Below are positions 19,861 through 31,797 of a DNA stretch of 64,000 nt, piece by piece. This DNA comes from Prosopocoilus inquinatus (Eukaryota; Arthropoda; Insecta; Coleoptera; Lucanidae), in NCBI GenBank assembly GCA_036172665.1, contig CM069876.1:38967001-39031000 (forward strand), read 5' to 3'. The position numbers were made by a program, and so were the translations under genes. Position 1 is the first letter of the stretch. Each line of letters starts with the position of its first letter. The notes beneath the pieces are model-generated. The model worked only from the letters and a program-made list of their open reading frames with translations, was not told the origin of the DNA and did not search any database.

Positions 19861-22420
19861 GGGGAGGTAATTTTTATCAGAACCGATCAATATGACATTA
19901 ATGAAAATATGCTAAATGAGTGGTGAAACGCTTTTAATTATGTGGAAAATCAGATTAAACAAGATCTGAGTTGCCAAGGACAAGTACCATCGTGTGCAAA
20001 AGTGAAAAGAAAACTATTTTTTTTTTTTTGCTGATTTATGTCAGACTTTGACTTGCCGATGCTTCGTACCGCCTAGTGTTACTTGATTGTCACAAATGTT
20101 TGTCAAAATATTTACTGAAACTGGTTTTACAAAACTAAAATAATACAAAAATTTCCTTAGGAGTCGTTTACTTTTCTTTGCGCCCAATAGTACCTTGGCA
20201 ATCTGTTACACAAAGCACATATTTGCAAATTTGTGTAATGTTCTCTTATTTTAAAATGGCTCTGTATAGTTTCTGTGCACATCAATTTTTTTTGTAGATT
20301 TATCAAATGCAAAAATATGTATGGAGTTATTTAAATAGTCAAAATCATCGTTATTAAATTTGGAAAGAAAGTTTTTTTCTCTCGTTTCTCGTTGATGCTG
20401 CAATAAACATCTAAAGCGATATACAGTGGCATTCATAAAGATCGTAACATATGGGTAATTTTTTTATTATTGATTTTTTCCAGAAGATTTTACTGGAAAC
20501 AGTTCGTACGTCAATCGAAACAAAAGAGCAACATAACCACATTTACTGGATCGTTGAAAATTTAGTGGGAAACACGAAAATTCTCTCAAAAATAAAAGAT
20601 GCAGTATTTCGAATATCACTGTTTGCTCAGAAGTGGGGAGACTCTCAAAGAGTGCCAACTGTGCAATTATAAGAGTATTCATTCAATTATTTAGAAGTTG
20701 GTAAGATATACGATTTCATTTTCAAAATCGTCATTATTTTTTCAGTAATCTTTTTAGCATACAATGCGCGTTTTTTAAGGATTTTGAACGAAAATTAAAT
20801 TAAAAAATAAAAATTAAATAAGTAAAGGTAAACATTTAAAGAAATAATTATAATAATCATGATTTTTTTTTAATTTTATGTTCGCGATCGTCGTTTGTTT
20901 TTCTCACTTTCTTCTGAAGGCTTATTTTCTCAATTTCAATCGTCATTTGTTTTTTTTTTTCATTACTTTTCAATTCCAAATGAGTTTCTTGATCGTCACA
21001 TATGTTTTGCAAATGATTTTTGACGAACAAGAAAAACATTTGAAATTGAACAATAACTCCGAAAACAAATGACGATTGACGATCTCCTTATGAAAGCGAG
21101 AAAAACAATTAACGAACGTGAATAAAATATTAATGGAAAACATCACGATTATTATTATACTTATTTCTTTGAATTCTTTGAAAAAAAAATTAATTTCGAG
21201 AAACACAATTGAATAGACCAACTGAACCTCCTAAAGAAAGAAAGCAAAACAAATGACGATCGCGAGTAATAAAATTAAATTCAATAAGAATGATCAAGTA
21301 CGTAATAATAACGATTCAAATTTTACATACATTTAGATACGAAAATTAAATTAAAAAATAAAAATTATTTTTTTTTATATATCTTATCTTATTCAGCCAG
21401 ACAAGATTAAGTGGAACCAATAAATTATGTGTCGAAATAAAAATTACGATTTTTGGATGTTTTTTGTAATTAAATGAAACTCAAAAATATAGCCTTATTC
21501 TCTAATACGGTGATATGTATTTTATTTATTTATTTCTTTATAGAAACTGGATATATTATTTTAGAAAACGGTAAACCTAATTTGTTTCAGTTTATTTTTT
21601 TACGAAGAGAAAACGGTGAACTTGTTTTTTCATGCAAATGTTCTTTACGGAGTATTAAATTAAGTGAATGTTCTTGGTCATAAAATTTCATATGTTACTT
21701 ATGAGTATGAATGATACTGTATGTATAGACTTGCCTTTATTGAAACTCACAGCCTTTTTTATAATCAACGAAGACAGCCACTTATTTAATATTGTTAGCA
21801 TGAACTAAGTATGAAAAACAATTTTTTTTTAACCATAGAAAACAATTTTTTTAACAATGGAAAACAATTTTTTCAACAACTTTTTATAACGACGGTTTTT
21901 AAACAAATCAAACGCACAATGTACGTATTTAATGTTGCAAACAGCGAATGATTTATTCGTAAACAATTCTGAATGATGACAGACAAGTTTCAGACGTACT
22001 TACATTTCGCTACATCGAGAATCTCTTATTTATAGCTTCATTTGTTAGATCTCGGAGACTAAGAAGTACATAAAGAAGAAAAACATTCGAAACTCAAACG
22101 TGAAATGGAACGACGTTTAAATTTAGAGCAGTTTTTTTTTATTCTCGCTGCCGTTATTCAATTCGGTAGGACATAAACATCCAGGATGGAAATATTACTC
22201 GGGTTTATGTTTAACACATGCCAATTGTACCACGTTAAAGCTAACCAGACGTTCAGATCAAATATTTACAGCACTTTTTACAATGTTAATGATGTGAAGA
22301 TTTATATATTTCGTGTCGTCCTTATAAATAGAGATTTTGAGCCGGTGGGTGTTTTTTCGGCATTAAAAGGTAAAGAAAGCTGAAGCACCATCGATTTCAG
22401 ATCAAAGACCCAATTAAAAT
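19861..22420. other. AT-rich, presumed intron or intergenic DNA
   Basis: Between 20780 and 21370 there are short inverted and direct repeats (a 'cgtcatttgttttt' motif on both strands, and 'gaaaattaaattaaaaaataaaaatt' twice) similar in style to the arrays at 45-50 kb. No gene, splice-supported exon or RNA gene was recognised. Confidence 0.4.
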
Positions 22421-22556
22421 AGGTTCGTTCCTACACAATTCTAAATCAGTTTGAAACTATTGCGCATGCGTTCTTGCCAATAGTGTTGTTATGTATTTGT
22501 CAAGAGCGCATGAGCAGTATAGTAGGTATAGTTCCGAACTGTGTTGGAACAAACCT
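22421..22556. mobile_element. 136-bp MITE just upstream of the PGRP exon
   Basis: The ends AGGTTCGTTCCTACACAATTC and GAACTGTGTTGGAACAAACCT are inverted copies, and TA lies at both borders. It contains a near-palindromic 'gcgcatgcg' core. It sits about 165 bp before the splice acceptor of the PGRP exon, in the presumed intron. Confidence 0.6.
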
Positions 22557-22720
22557 AATACGTATCCGGTTTGAATTATAAAAGCATCTTTTCTTTGATG
22601 ATCTAGGGTTCTGCAAAATTTTAAAGAAGTATCATAAATCACCACGTGAAACAGCATGTTTTTCTTATCAATTAGTTCCACGCATCTGACAACCAAACTT
22701 CTTTTTGTTTTTCTTTCCAG

Positions 22721-23430
22721 CAAATCTGGTCACGGCGGATGGTGTGACAACCGAAAAGGTGTACATGAGAAAATGTATCCCCAAAAGAATCCTAATATGT
22801 TTTGCCTGTATTACTCTCTTAATAGTGATCATCACCTTAGTCCTGGTATATTCACTCAATTCTTCAGAACCGGACATCACCAACGTCACAGAACCTCCGC
22901 TGTATGAAATCGTCGGGTCGCACACCCTAATCCCCCGAGCGGCATGGGGCGCACGTGACCCAAAATACATAGTTAACATGACTCACCCCGCGCAATACGT
23001 GATAATATCCCACACCGTTGGACCCGTCTGCAAATCAATCAGAACCTGCAGCGAAATCATGCGAAACATACAGAGCTACCACGTCGGTAATCTCCCGACT
23101 TCCGACATTGGGTACAACTTCGTGATCGGCGGAGACGGAAACATCTACGAGGGTCGGGGATGGAACAGACAGAATTTCCACGAAGACAGAAGCGTGGGGG
23201 TTTGCTTCACCGGCAATTACATTTACAACAGTTTAACGCCGGAAATGGAAGACGCCCTGGTGGAATTGCTGAAGCTGGGTGTGGAGAAGAGGGTTTTGAT
23301 GCCAAACTACAGATTGGTCGCTCATAATCAAACGATGGCGACCCAAAGCCCTGGAACCAACATTTACAAATTCATCAAAACTTTGCCCCATTTTTATCCG
23401 GATCGGTCTCCCGAATCGAGGGAACGATAG
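22721..23430 (+). CDS. terminal exon of a transmembrane PGRP (LC/LA-like), gene A
   Basis: A polypyrimidine tract and AG at 22719-22720 precede the exon, which enters in phase 1 and runs 236 codons to TAG at 23428. In exon numbering, a hydrophobic segment at about 24-46 (ILICFACITLLIVIITLVLV) is the membrane anchor, with Lys/Arg on the cytoplasmic side. The PGRP domain follows at about 66-225, with RAAWGA, SHT (H98), the Cys pair C104/C110, DIGYNFVIGGDG, YEGRGW and AHNQT (H202). The position of the amidase Cys is Ser (S210, QSPG), so zinc-amidase activity is not expected and a sensing or modulating role in the Imd pathway fits. The loop between RGW and VGVCFTG is about five residues shorter than usual. 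The cytoplasmic exons must lie upstream and were not found. The LC versus LA label is uncertain. Confidence 0.88.
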
Positions 23431-23507
23431 TCTATCGATCTTTAAAAAAAAAAAACTATTGTATATAAATAAGGCTATTGTGATATTTTATATGACTCTT
23501 TCTCTCA

Positions 23508-23513
23508 AATAAA
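23508..23513 (+). terminator. poly(A) signal of PGRP gene A
   Basis: AATAAA lies 78 nt after the stop codon, followed by a T-rich stretch. It is the natural 3' end signal of the gene. Confidence 0.7.
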
Positions 23514-23712
23514 TGTTTTTGTACGAAAATTTATGTATCTTTAAATTAATGTTTTAGATTTTTGTAAAGCGGCGAAAAATATTTTTGAGTAAATTAAAAT
23601 TGGCCGTTGTTTAAAATGATTAGTTACAATGTACCATGATGTATCAAATAAAAATGCGAAAACCCACGGGTGCATCAAATAACTTTGTTTACTTAAAAAA
23701 ATGTATCTAATG

Positions 23713-23837
23713 CCCGATTTCTTCACCTCCCGATAAATTTATTTGCCAGGTATTATCCTTGGAAACCATTGTATCGATAACAGTTTCCGAGGATATTACC
23801 TGGCAGTTAAATTTATCAGGAGATGAAGAAATCAGAC
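23713..23837. mobile_element. about 125-bp hairpin MITE, copy 1
   Basis: The ends CCCGATTTCTTCACCTCC and its inverse bracket 'ataaattta...gccaggtatt' arms around a short loop, so the whole unit is one hairpin. A close copy lies at 44661-44783. The hairpin at 52012-52114 has a similar plan. Confidence 0.65.
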
Positions 23838-24412
23838 AGAAGGCGCATCTGCCAAGTCATTTTGACTTCAATTTCCTTTCATTCAATCTCTATTCGACGA
23901 AATCACGTCGGTAGCAGAACAGCCACACACATTTATAGCTTTGTGTAATTTTTTAAACATGAATATCCTTGTTTAATAAAAAATATAATTGCTGTTCTCT
24001 CTCTGTCACTCGTTCTTTAGAACTTTTTCTACATTAACTTTGCTTCAGTTCACTGCCATTTATGGTAGCATGTGCTCTCACTTTGCAACAACGACCGGTA
24101 TATAAAAATATATGAATTTGAATAAAATCAATAAGGAACCTTCTAAGGTTTGACTGAAGATATTAAAATTAGATCAATTTAGAGATGGTCTTAACTCTAA
24201 CTACCCAATAAAATTTCATAATGCTTTACCAAATAGAATTAACCAAATTCTGCATGATTAGTTAGACTACTAACAGTGCATTTGATTGGTAGAACTGTGG
24301 CAGTTAAATATATCGAATTTAATTTTTTTTATAGTAGTGTCAATTTTATAAATTTTAATTAACCCTTAAGGAGTTGGTTTGGTACGATGTGGGCCACGTG
24401 GGATACAGCGTT

Positions 24413-24980
24413 ACATGAAAACCAGATTTAATATCGCAATCGAATGATAAACATCGTTTTCAATTGACTCCTCTAGAACACTCTTAGGGTATCTGCATCT
24501 CTTATAATTACATGAGGATAAAATGAGATAATGATACTCTGAGGGTGTTCTGGAGCAGTCAATTCAAGAAAATATTAGGTAAGTTTGCCCCTGTAATATA
24601 TGCAGCTCACAGTACTTCAAACGTATACAGCAGTGGGCATTATTATTTGATACACCCTCGTATATGAGCGTTACTAATTCATATGTACATACACCCTCGT
24701 ATATTAATTACGCAATAAAGTCAAGTATAAAAAAAGCACATGCAATGTATTATTAAAAAGATACGTAAATGCAAAGAAAGGAAGAAATGAAATCATCGTT
24801 TTAACTGAAGACAAAAAATGGTAAAATGGGAATTAAATTTGTTAAACTCTTCTGAAATGTTATTTTGCAATTCTTTACAGTATTACAAGAAAACCGGATT
24901 TATAATATCGCAAGCGAATAATAATAACGTTTTCATTTGACTCCTCTAGAGCATTCTTAAGAGTATCTGCACCTAGGGCC
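24413..24980. repeat. dispersed repeat, uninterrupted version
   Basis: The stretch from about 24440 to 24700 is repeated at 26435-26561 plus 27893-27935, where it is split by the foldback element. Part of it recurs at 24890-24975. Landmarks are 'tataattacatgag', 'gtaatatatgcagc' and 'gatacaccctcgtat'. Confidence 0.6.
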
Positions 24981-25182
24981 CCCGCAAGTCCAAAAGCCGC
25001 TCGCGTGCCACTCCATATTTTGGCGCCCTCTGACAGATGAGTTGGAGAATGCAAAAACGGCCAAATATCAAAATTATTTAAAAAATTAAAGAAAAAAAAA
25101 ACAAAAAGAATGGAAAAAACAAAAAAATTAAAAAAAATGTTACACAAAAAAAATTTCTTTAAAGCTTTTGAACTTTTTACAA

Positions 25183-25530
25183 ACGTTTTCCTTCAGTTTT
25201 TCAAGTTCCTAGCTGCCGCGAGCCCCCAAAAGCGAGAGGCCCAAACAGCGCGAAGCGCTTTCTTCTCAACTTCTCTGCGGGGGCCACCGAGTGAAAAATT
25301 ATTTAAAAAATTAAAAGAAACAAGAGAAATGGAAAAAACAAAAAAAATGTAAAAAAATGTACACAAGGAAAAATTTGTTAAAGCTTTTCAACTTTTTACA
25401 AACGTTTTCTTTCACTTTCTTTAAACATTTTCCTTCAATTTTTACAAGTTTCTAGCTGTCGTGAGCCCCCAAAAGCGACCGACCCAAACAGCGCGAAGCA
25501 CTTTCTTCTCTGCGGGGGCCACAGAGTGCA
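25183..25530. repeat. GC-rich tandem duplication
   Basis: Two copies of a unit (about 25183-25297 and 25425-25530, period about 240) share 'gagcccccaaaagcga', 'cccaaacagcgcgaag' and 'tgcgggggccac'. The GC content is high against the surroundings, but both copies lack a conserved frame. Confidence 0.55.
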
Positions 25531-25729
25531 GTGAAAGCAGAGACAGGTTCCAGTGGCCTCTGTTCAAGGACGACTCTGTTCAGACCCTCCTCCCCTCTCC
25601 GAAAGTGGGCTTCGCTTTTTATTAATATTATATTTATTAATATTTATTAATATTATATTAAAATAGTAAAGGAGACTGTGATTTAAGTAATAATTGAAAA
25701 TTAATCTCCGCCCACAATGATTTTGTATC

Positions 25730-25772
25730 CGTAGATACGTATTTCGGCAGCTAAGCTGCCATCTTCAGTACG
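25730..25772 (-). ncRNA. hammerhead-ribozyme-like motif (copy B)
   Basis: The core CTGAAGA (25768-25762) and GAAA (25745-25742) enclose a 6-bp GC hairpin. After GAAA, a minimal stem III (AT, loop ACGT, AT) leads to ATC, the usual NUH cleavage triplet. TACG after it pairs with CGTA before the core as stem I. The predicted cut is between 25734 and 25733. One unpaired U lies before stem II. Confidence 0.5.
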
Positions 25773-25877
25773 CTACCAGCTTAAAAGCACTTAAAAAGAC
25801 CTAAGAGCAACCTAATCATCATAAAAATATAAAAACTAACAACAATCTAATCATCCTCAAAGATATTAAGTTGGTAG

Positions 25878-25920
25878 CGTACTGAAGATGGCAGCTTAGC
25901 TGTCGAAATACGTTTCTACG
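25878..25920 (+). ncRNA. hammerhead-ribozyme-like motif (copy C)
   Basis: This has the same arrangement on the + strand: CGTA, CTGAAGA (25882-25888), a hairpin with one G-U pair, GAAA (25905-25908), then TTC|TACG. Stem I (CGTA/TACG) is intact. The second stem III pair is lost because A became T. The predicted cut follows 25916. Confidence 0.45.
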
Positions 25921-26561
25921 GATATAAAATTATTGTGGGCGGAGATTAATTTTCAATTATTAATATTATATTGATTAATATTATATTTATTAATATCATA
26001 TTATATTAAAATCAGAGAAGCAAAAGAAACTTAAATTCCTAAAAACTTAAAAAGCAAAATGTATGTAATTTGTTTTTTTTTAAACCAAATCATAACGGCT
26101 TACAAATTTACTTTTTTACCTAATAAAATTATGCAGTACAAATTTTGACGTGAAAATTACAAAAATTAAACTTTTCTACTTTTATTGTCACAGTTAGCTG
26201 TTCTATTTTAGTCAACGTTTTGCCGTCAGGTTGACAGCTTTTTCAAGACAGTTCAGTCTAGCGGATAGTTTTTTCGAATAATTTTTACCAAACAAGAAAC
26301 TGTTTCCCATTAATTTTCTTGTCGAGAAAAGACGACAAAACATATCCAAGGGCCAAGAGGCTAATTGCCACCCCTTGAACATGACGCTCGCGTGCACTGC
26401 ACGCCTTGCACGCATGGTTACGGGGGCCCTGTCTGCATCCCTTATAATTACATGAGATTAAAATAAGATATAAATACTCTGAGATTGGTCCAGAGCAGTC
26501 AATTGAAGTCGATATTAGATAAGCTTGCCCATGTAATATATGCAGCCCACAGTACTTTAGA

Positions 26562-27891
26562 TACAGGGTGTTCATGGGAAGCCGCTACCATAGCTAACTT
26601 TCTTATTTGTATTTTTATGAAGTAACATAAATTAGGAAAGTTTTAGGACCTTTCTTCTTCGGTTTTATGGTACTTTCAAAAAAACAAATTACAATCAGGT
26701 TTTCGAGATTTTCAATTGTTTTCAACTTTTTTAAATGGAATGTTAGGTTTTTTATTATCGCATCGCGTTCAGGATGTCAAATTAATTATGTCTCTGAAAT
26801 ATCATCTCCCAAAGCCTACTATTTTAGAAATGATTTAGTAACAAAATCTTGGTGTTCACGGGAAATGGCTACAATAGCTAACTTTTTTATTTGAAATTTA
26901 ACGAAGTAGCTTAAATCAGGAAAGTTTCAGGACCTTCCCTGCTCGATTTTATGGTATCCTCGGAGACACAAATGTCAGATTTTCGAGATGTTCAGTTGTT
27001 TTCAACTTTTTTAAATGGAACATTATATTTTTTTATTAGCGTGTTCAGGAAGTTAGATTAAGTATGTCTCTAAAATATTCCCCTCCTAAGTCTACTATTT
27101 TATAAATTATTTAGTAAATAATGGTATTTGACATTTTAACATGTCGCGCTTTCTATATTTGGACCCAAGGGTTTTTAGTTTGAACTAATTTTAAACAAAT
27201 TTTGAATCATGACAGTTCACAAAGGTCTGACAGTTTGAACACACTTCCTTTATTCCCTTGTTTCAACGCGCACCATATTGTATTCGTGAATAAAAAGACT
27301 ATCGTAACGATACACTTCTTCCCGCGAATATCAAGACTGAATTATTTATGAAATATTCTGTTTTGAGAGATATTATTTAACAGACATACTTAATTTGACA
27401 TCCTGAATGCGATTTCATGATAAGAAACGTAATGTTCCATTTAAAAAAGTTGAAAACAACTGAAAATCTCAAAAAACCTGATAGTCATTTGTTGAACCAA
27501 ATGTACCATAAAATCGAGCAGGGAAGGTCCTGAAACTTTTCTAATTTAAGTTACTTCGTGAAACTTCAAATAAAAAAGTTATTGTAGCCATTTCCCGTGA
27601 ACACCGAGATTTTATTACTAAATCATTTATAAAATAGTAGGCTTTGGGAGATGATATTTTAGAGACATCATTAATTTGACATCCTGAACGCAATACAATG
27701 ATAAAAGACCTAACATTCCATTTAAAAAAGTTAAAAACAATTGAAAATCTCGACAACCTGATTGTTATTTGTTTTTCCGAAAGCACCATAAAAACGAGGA
27801 GGAGAAGTCCTAAAACTTTTCCAATTTAAGTTACTTCGTAAAAATACAATAAGAGAGTTAGCTATTGTAGCGGATTCTCATGAACACCGTG
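26562..27891. mobile_element. 1.3-kb foldback element nested in another repeat
   Basis: The ends (CAGGGTGTTCATG and CATGAACACCGTG) are inverted, and the arms stay complementary over hundreds of bases. The look-alike open frames at 26667-26894 (+) and 27789-27541 (-) are the same sequence read on both arms, not genes. Within each arm a sub-unit is repeated about 240 bp further in ('gttcacgggaaatggctac'). TA borders both ends. It interrupts the repeat whose intact version is at 24440-24700. Confidence 0.7.
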
Positions 27892-28652
27892 AATATGCAG
27901 CATTGTGCATCATTCTTTGATACACCCTCGTATATTAATTAATATAAAGAAAGGAAGAAATGAAAATTTTCAGTTAAATTGAAATAAAAAAGTGGTACAA
28001 AAATGTGTAAATGCAAAGAAAGGAAGAAATGAAATATTCGTTGAAACAAAAAAGCGGTAAAATTAAAAATTAAATTAAAATATTTAAAAAAATTTTAATG
28101 TTAATTAATTTACGTTTATTCTACTCTAACTAACAGTTGGTAATATTTGCCCAAGCACAGTACACAGTGGCGTAGTTAATAAAAAAAAATCATTCTACAA
28201 GGATGGCAATTACTGTATACAGGGTGATATCTACCTCGCTCATAATTTTTAGTCTAAATTCGCTTTCGTTTATTGTAATTAATTAATTAATAACAAAATA
28301 TTATAGGACCCAACCAATTTTAGAAACTGAATAGATTTTATTTCATAAAGAGTATCTACTCCTATAAAACATTTAAAGTTTTAATTATCAAAAACAAACA
28401 ATGAATGAGATTGTGCTAAGTGCTTTGAAATAGACTTCGTTTCCTTGAAGTTCTCTTTAAATGTCAAATGTAACAGCAATAACAGATTTAACAACGTAAT
28501 TAAAACGCCGTGTGTTTGATGTGCTCCAGATAACAACTAATGCGCTTGATGCAGGGCCTTGAGATGCTTAATTAATGTTGATTGCAGCAATTCGCACCTT
28601 TCAAAATACTTATTTCTAAAATCTGATTTATTGATTGTTGTTCGTTTTTAAG
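27892..28652. other. AT-rich, no recognised gene
   Basis: The first part is the right half of the interrupted repeat described at 24413. The remainder shows nothing I can assign. Confidence 0.4.
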
Positions 28653-28709
28653 GTACCAATGTGACCATTATTTCCGGATTCGGATATTTTCCCCTGGAGC
28701 CCTTTTACG
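28653..28709 (+). CDS. candidate 57-nt micro-exon, phase 1-1
   Basis: A T-rich tract with AG at 28651-28652 precedes, and a near-consensus donor (ACG|GTAAGTAAT) follows. Between them is an open reading of about 18 residues (TNVTIISGFGYFPLEPFY) in GC-richer codons than the flanks. It enters and leaves in phase 1, as do the confirmed PGRP exons. It lies between PGRP gene A and the first exon of gene B, so it could be an alternative exon of gene A or an upstream alternative exon of gene B. I do not recognise the peptide. Confidence 0.4.
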
Positions 28710-31361
28710 GTAAGTAATAGCATTTAATTAATTTAAGAAATACTTTTACGAATAAGAAAAAAAAAACGACAGCTCGATGCATTGGTTAGGTGCAAATAAG
28801 CTGCTCGGGGGGGTCAGGTATTTTTAGAAAGACTTAAAATACTTCAGGTTTTTATGTGTGCACATAGTTGAGTTTTATGTCGTGAATCAAACTGGGAAAG
28901 CTGTTCTCAATCTAAATATTTAAGCTATTTTAATAAAAAATGTGGATGAAGTATGAGCTGGTGCATGAGTAATCGATAAATTATTTCAGTTTCGTTTTAC
29001 ATAAATAGTGCACTAACGACTGAACTTTTTTTTTATGTAAATCAAATGAGAAAACGCAGATAGGAGATTACAATTAATCAAAGAAAAAAAAACTTTTGTC
29101 TGTTCACAATATGACCAGTTAATTAAAAAAAAGGCAAGGATAACAGAATGCATCATAAAAACAAGTAATTTATTTAAAGCAACGATTCATAACCTTGAAC
29201 TTAAATGGGGGAGTTAATGAACTACGCAAATTAATGATTGATGTCGAGGATTTATGGAAAAATTTCTGTTATTTACATGAATGAAGAAACGGAGAGGAAG
29301 ATTTCAAATTCAGGACATGGTAAAACCAACTGCAGTTTAAACGTTTCCATCATCTCCTGAATATAATTATTTTTAATTTTATTAAAACGTTTAAAGACAG
29401 GTTTGAATAAGGCTTCTGGAAAAAAAAATATTATGGTGTTTACATACGTACCCCAAACATAAATAGTGGAACAAAAAATTTCATAAAATGCTTTAACGTT
29501 CTCATATTGAATAATTAATTTTTTTTATATATAAATTGTAATCTTCCATACTGTGTACATAACTTTGAAGAAGAGAAACGCTTTAAACATGGAATTATAC
29601 AGCAAGTCTGATTTAAGGCTATTAATACTTTTCGAAAAACAACTTTAACAGAGTTTCTAAATTAACAATCAATTGACCACAAAGATTTTTTGCTTTCTAA
29701 TTTATTTCTAAACCTAGCTATTTTAAACGACGTCCAACATCTTTATTCGCTTCATTATCTTCGCGCATCCAAATAATATAATAATAATAAGAATATCGAA
29801 TGAAATTGGGTACGAGGTACAGTGGCGAACAAGAAAAATGGTTCGGCCGACAAAAATGGTCGCGATTATCCTAATCTTTATACGTATATGTATCAATTGT
29901 CTTACTTGTCACAAGAAGACTAGAATTTTTTTTTAATTTGTCACAGTTCCATCAAATTTGTCTGCGAACACGGCTTTAAATTATGTTCATACAAAACTAA
30001 CCAATGGAATTGCAAATGAAGATGAAAGTGTTTTTTTTTTAACAGAAAACTATTGTGAATACACTTTTAGGTGTTCTGCTTTAGAACTTCTTCTCTACTA
30101 TTCTCATTTCACTACGAATTTAATCAACTGGGCGCTTCTTTTAAATCTTTAAATCTTAAGTCTTCCTCCCCATGAAAAGTTTGGAACAGGGAACCAATCG
30201 ATCAAATCAGAGCTACTTTCTTTCGCTCACAAAATCATGCTTCAAACGCACGATCAGATTCAAAGACAGACGATCTTTTGCAAACAGAATAATCCCCTCT
30301 CCCAGTACAATTTCAATCCTGATCGGTAATCCCCTTTCCCCTTTGAATCTTTCTGTTTTTAATACTCGTTTGGATTGGTTGCAGTTATCGGTAGGAGAAC
30401 TGTCAATCAATAATTCAAATCTGAGCCTGCTTTGTTGGAAGAACTATGGAATCCAGATCCAAACTATTCGAAGCACGATTAAAAATTTTAAACGAAAGAA
30501 GCAGCTCAGAAATAAGCATCTTTATTATCTTAACTTATTAAATAATATGCTGAACGCAGAAATAGAATAGGTTGCCCATTTCTTTTTTTTTATTTTAAGG
30601 CGTCACTATCAAAAAAAAAAAACAAATGTGAAAGTTGTTTAAGACTTTCGAATTTTGTGATGGCGTGATAGTATGATGGTAAGGATCATACTCATCCAGG
30701 TAGCCTTGGTTCCTTCTATCTTCATAAGTCTGATTGCGATTATCCTTAGGTGCACATGTTTATATTTTGAACCATGAATTCGAAAAAAAAAAGGGTATCT
30801 TTTCAACAAATCCAGAGGATAAAAGATAAAATAGTAGAATTAAATTTAAGTCTGAGTTAGAATGTGACGACATTTATTATGATGTACAGCACAGTCTAGC
30901 AAAAATGACGTAAAATTGTATTGAACTGAAAGATCGATTAGGAAAAAATATGATCACTTTACCAGGAGTATACAAATTCTATGGTTCCACAGAAAAACCT
31001 TATTTAAGGAGAGCAGAAATTTACGTTAGCTACATTACCTAGCGAGTATCAAATGTTTAATTGTTTTATTACAACAATAGAATGTGCTCTTTTATCAGAA
31101 TGCAGATTTTCATTATATTGATTGTTGATTCTAAATGTAAATTTTCTCAATTTAGTCATTTTGTTAAGATTTATGTTTCTGTGAGCAAACTTGATAATTT
31201 AGGTAAGATCAGATAATTTAAATTAAATTTTCTTTCTGTTTCTGAATTAATTTTATCAAGTTTACTAGTCAAAATAATTACTATTAATTACTAATAATTT
31301 TTGACTAACTGCCGTGGTATATTACAATAACACGTTGGATGACAAACAACGGAGCTTTGAA
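28710..31361. other. AT-rich DNA; an unrecognised open frame at 30172-30570
   Basis: The longest open frame here (132 codons, + strand) starts with ATG at 30172 and encodes a basic, low-similarity peptide rich in Asn, Ser and Leu. No domain, signal peptide or membrane segment is visible, and codon use looks like background. Nothing else was recognised. Confidence 0.35.
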
Positions 31362-31440
31362 AACCAGCGGCGGATTTAGACATTGTCTTTATGGGCAGCT
31401 CAGGGCCCTGTTGACTCAGAAGACCCTTTCGCGGTCAAAA
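31362..31440. repeat. dispersed repeat, hAT-like end (copy 2)
   Basis: This is a diverged copy of 13333-13425, starting 'agcggcggatttagacat' and reaching 'gcggtcaaaa'. The opposite terminus is not evident. Confidence 0.4.
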
Positions 31441-31741
31441 AATAGAAATTTAAATTAATTTAAGAAAACATACATTAAATAAAATTGTTCGTACCTAATA
31501 GTTATAAAAATGTTGTTGCAAATCGTTTTTGATTGCTGTGAAAATCTCGAGCAGCCTCTGTACAGCTGATTCAGCCCTATTTGGGGCTTCGTCAGGAGAG
31601 ACGTGGCTCGACATTCCCAAGAAACGACTTGTCCAATTTATTCGCAATTGCAAATTTTTTAAACTTTCATTATGCTTACACAGCAAGCATGGCCGCCTTG
31701 CTTGGAGGACCTATTAGGCAGCAATCCGCTGCAATTTGACT

Positions 31742-31797
31742 ATCCTACTGCAATGTCAGGTCAAAAAGCGATCGTAGGATGTCGTTGTTTTATCTGT
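31742..31797. repeat. 55-bp repeat shared with 44377-44432
   Basis: The segment 'tatcctactgcaatgtcagg' through 'gttttatct' is almost identical at the two sites, with one base different in the part I compared, while the flanks are unrelated. It contains the small hairpin 'cctac...gtagg'. Confidence 0.5.

Larger units (their letters stand above)
25690..25960. mobile_element. inverted pair of Penelope-type ends with hammerhead-like cores
   Basis: Two copies of one roughly 90-bp sequence face each other (25690-25780 and 25871-25960) around an AT-rich centre. Each contains the CTGAAGA - hairpin - GAAA core listed separately. The outer parts read 'aattgaaaattaatctccgcccacaat' split across the arms. 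This is probably a short non-autonomous element derived from Penelope-like terminal repeats. Confidence 0.5.

Noticed and set aside
26667..27789. Two similar open frames on opposite strands (26667-26894 and 27789-27541)
   Set aside because: They are the same sequence read on the two arms of a foldback element, so their resemblance is not protein conservation.
30172..30570. 132-codon open frame as a host gene
   Set aside because: It has no domain, no signal or membrane segment, no splice signals and background codon use. It is mentioned only within the surrounding stretch.
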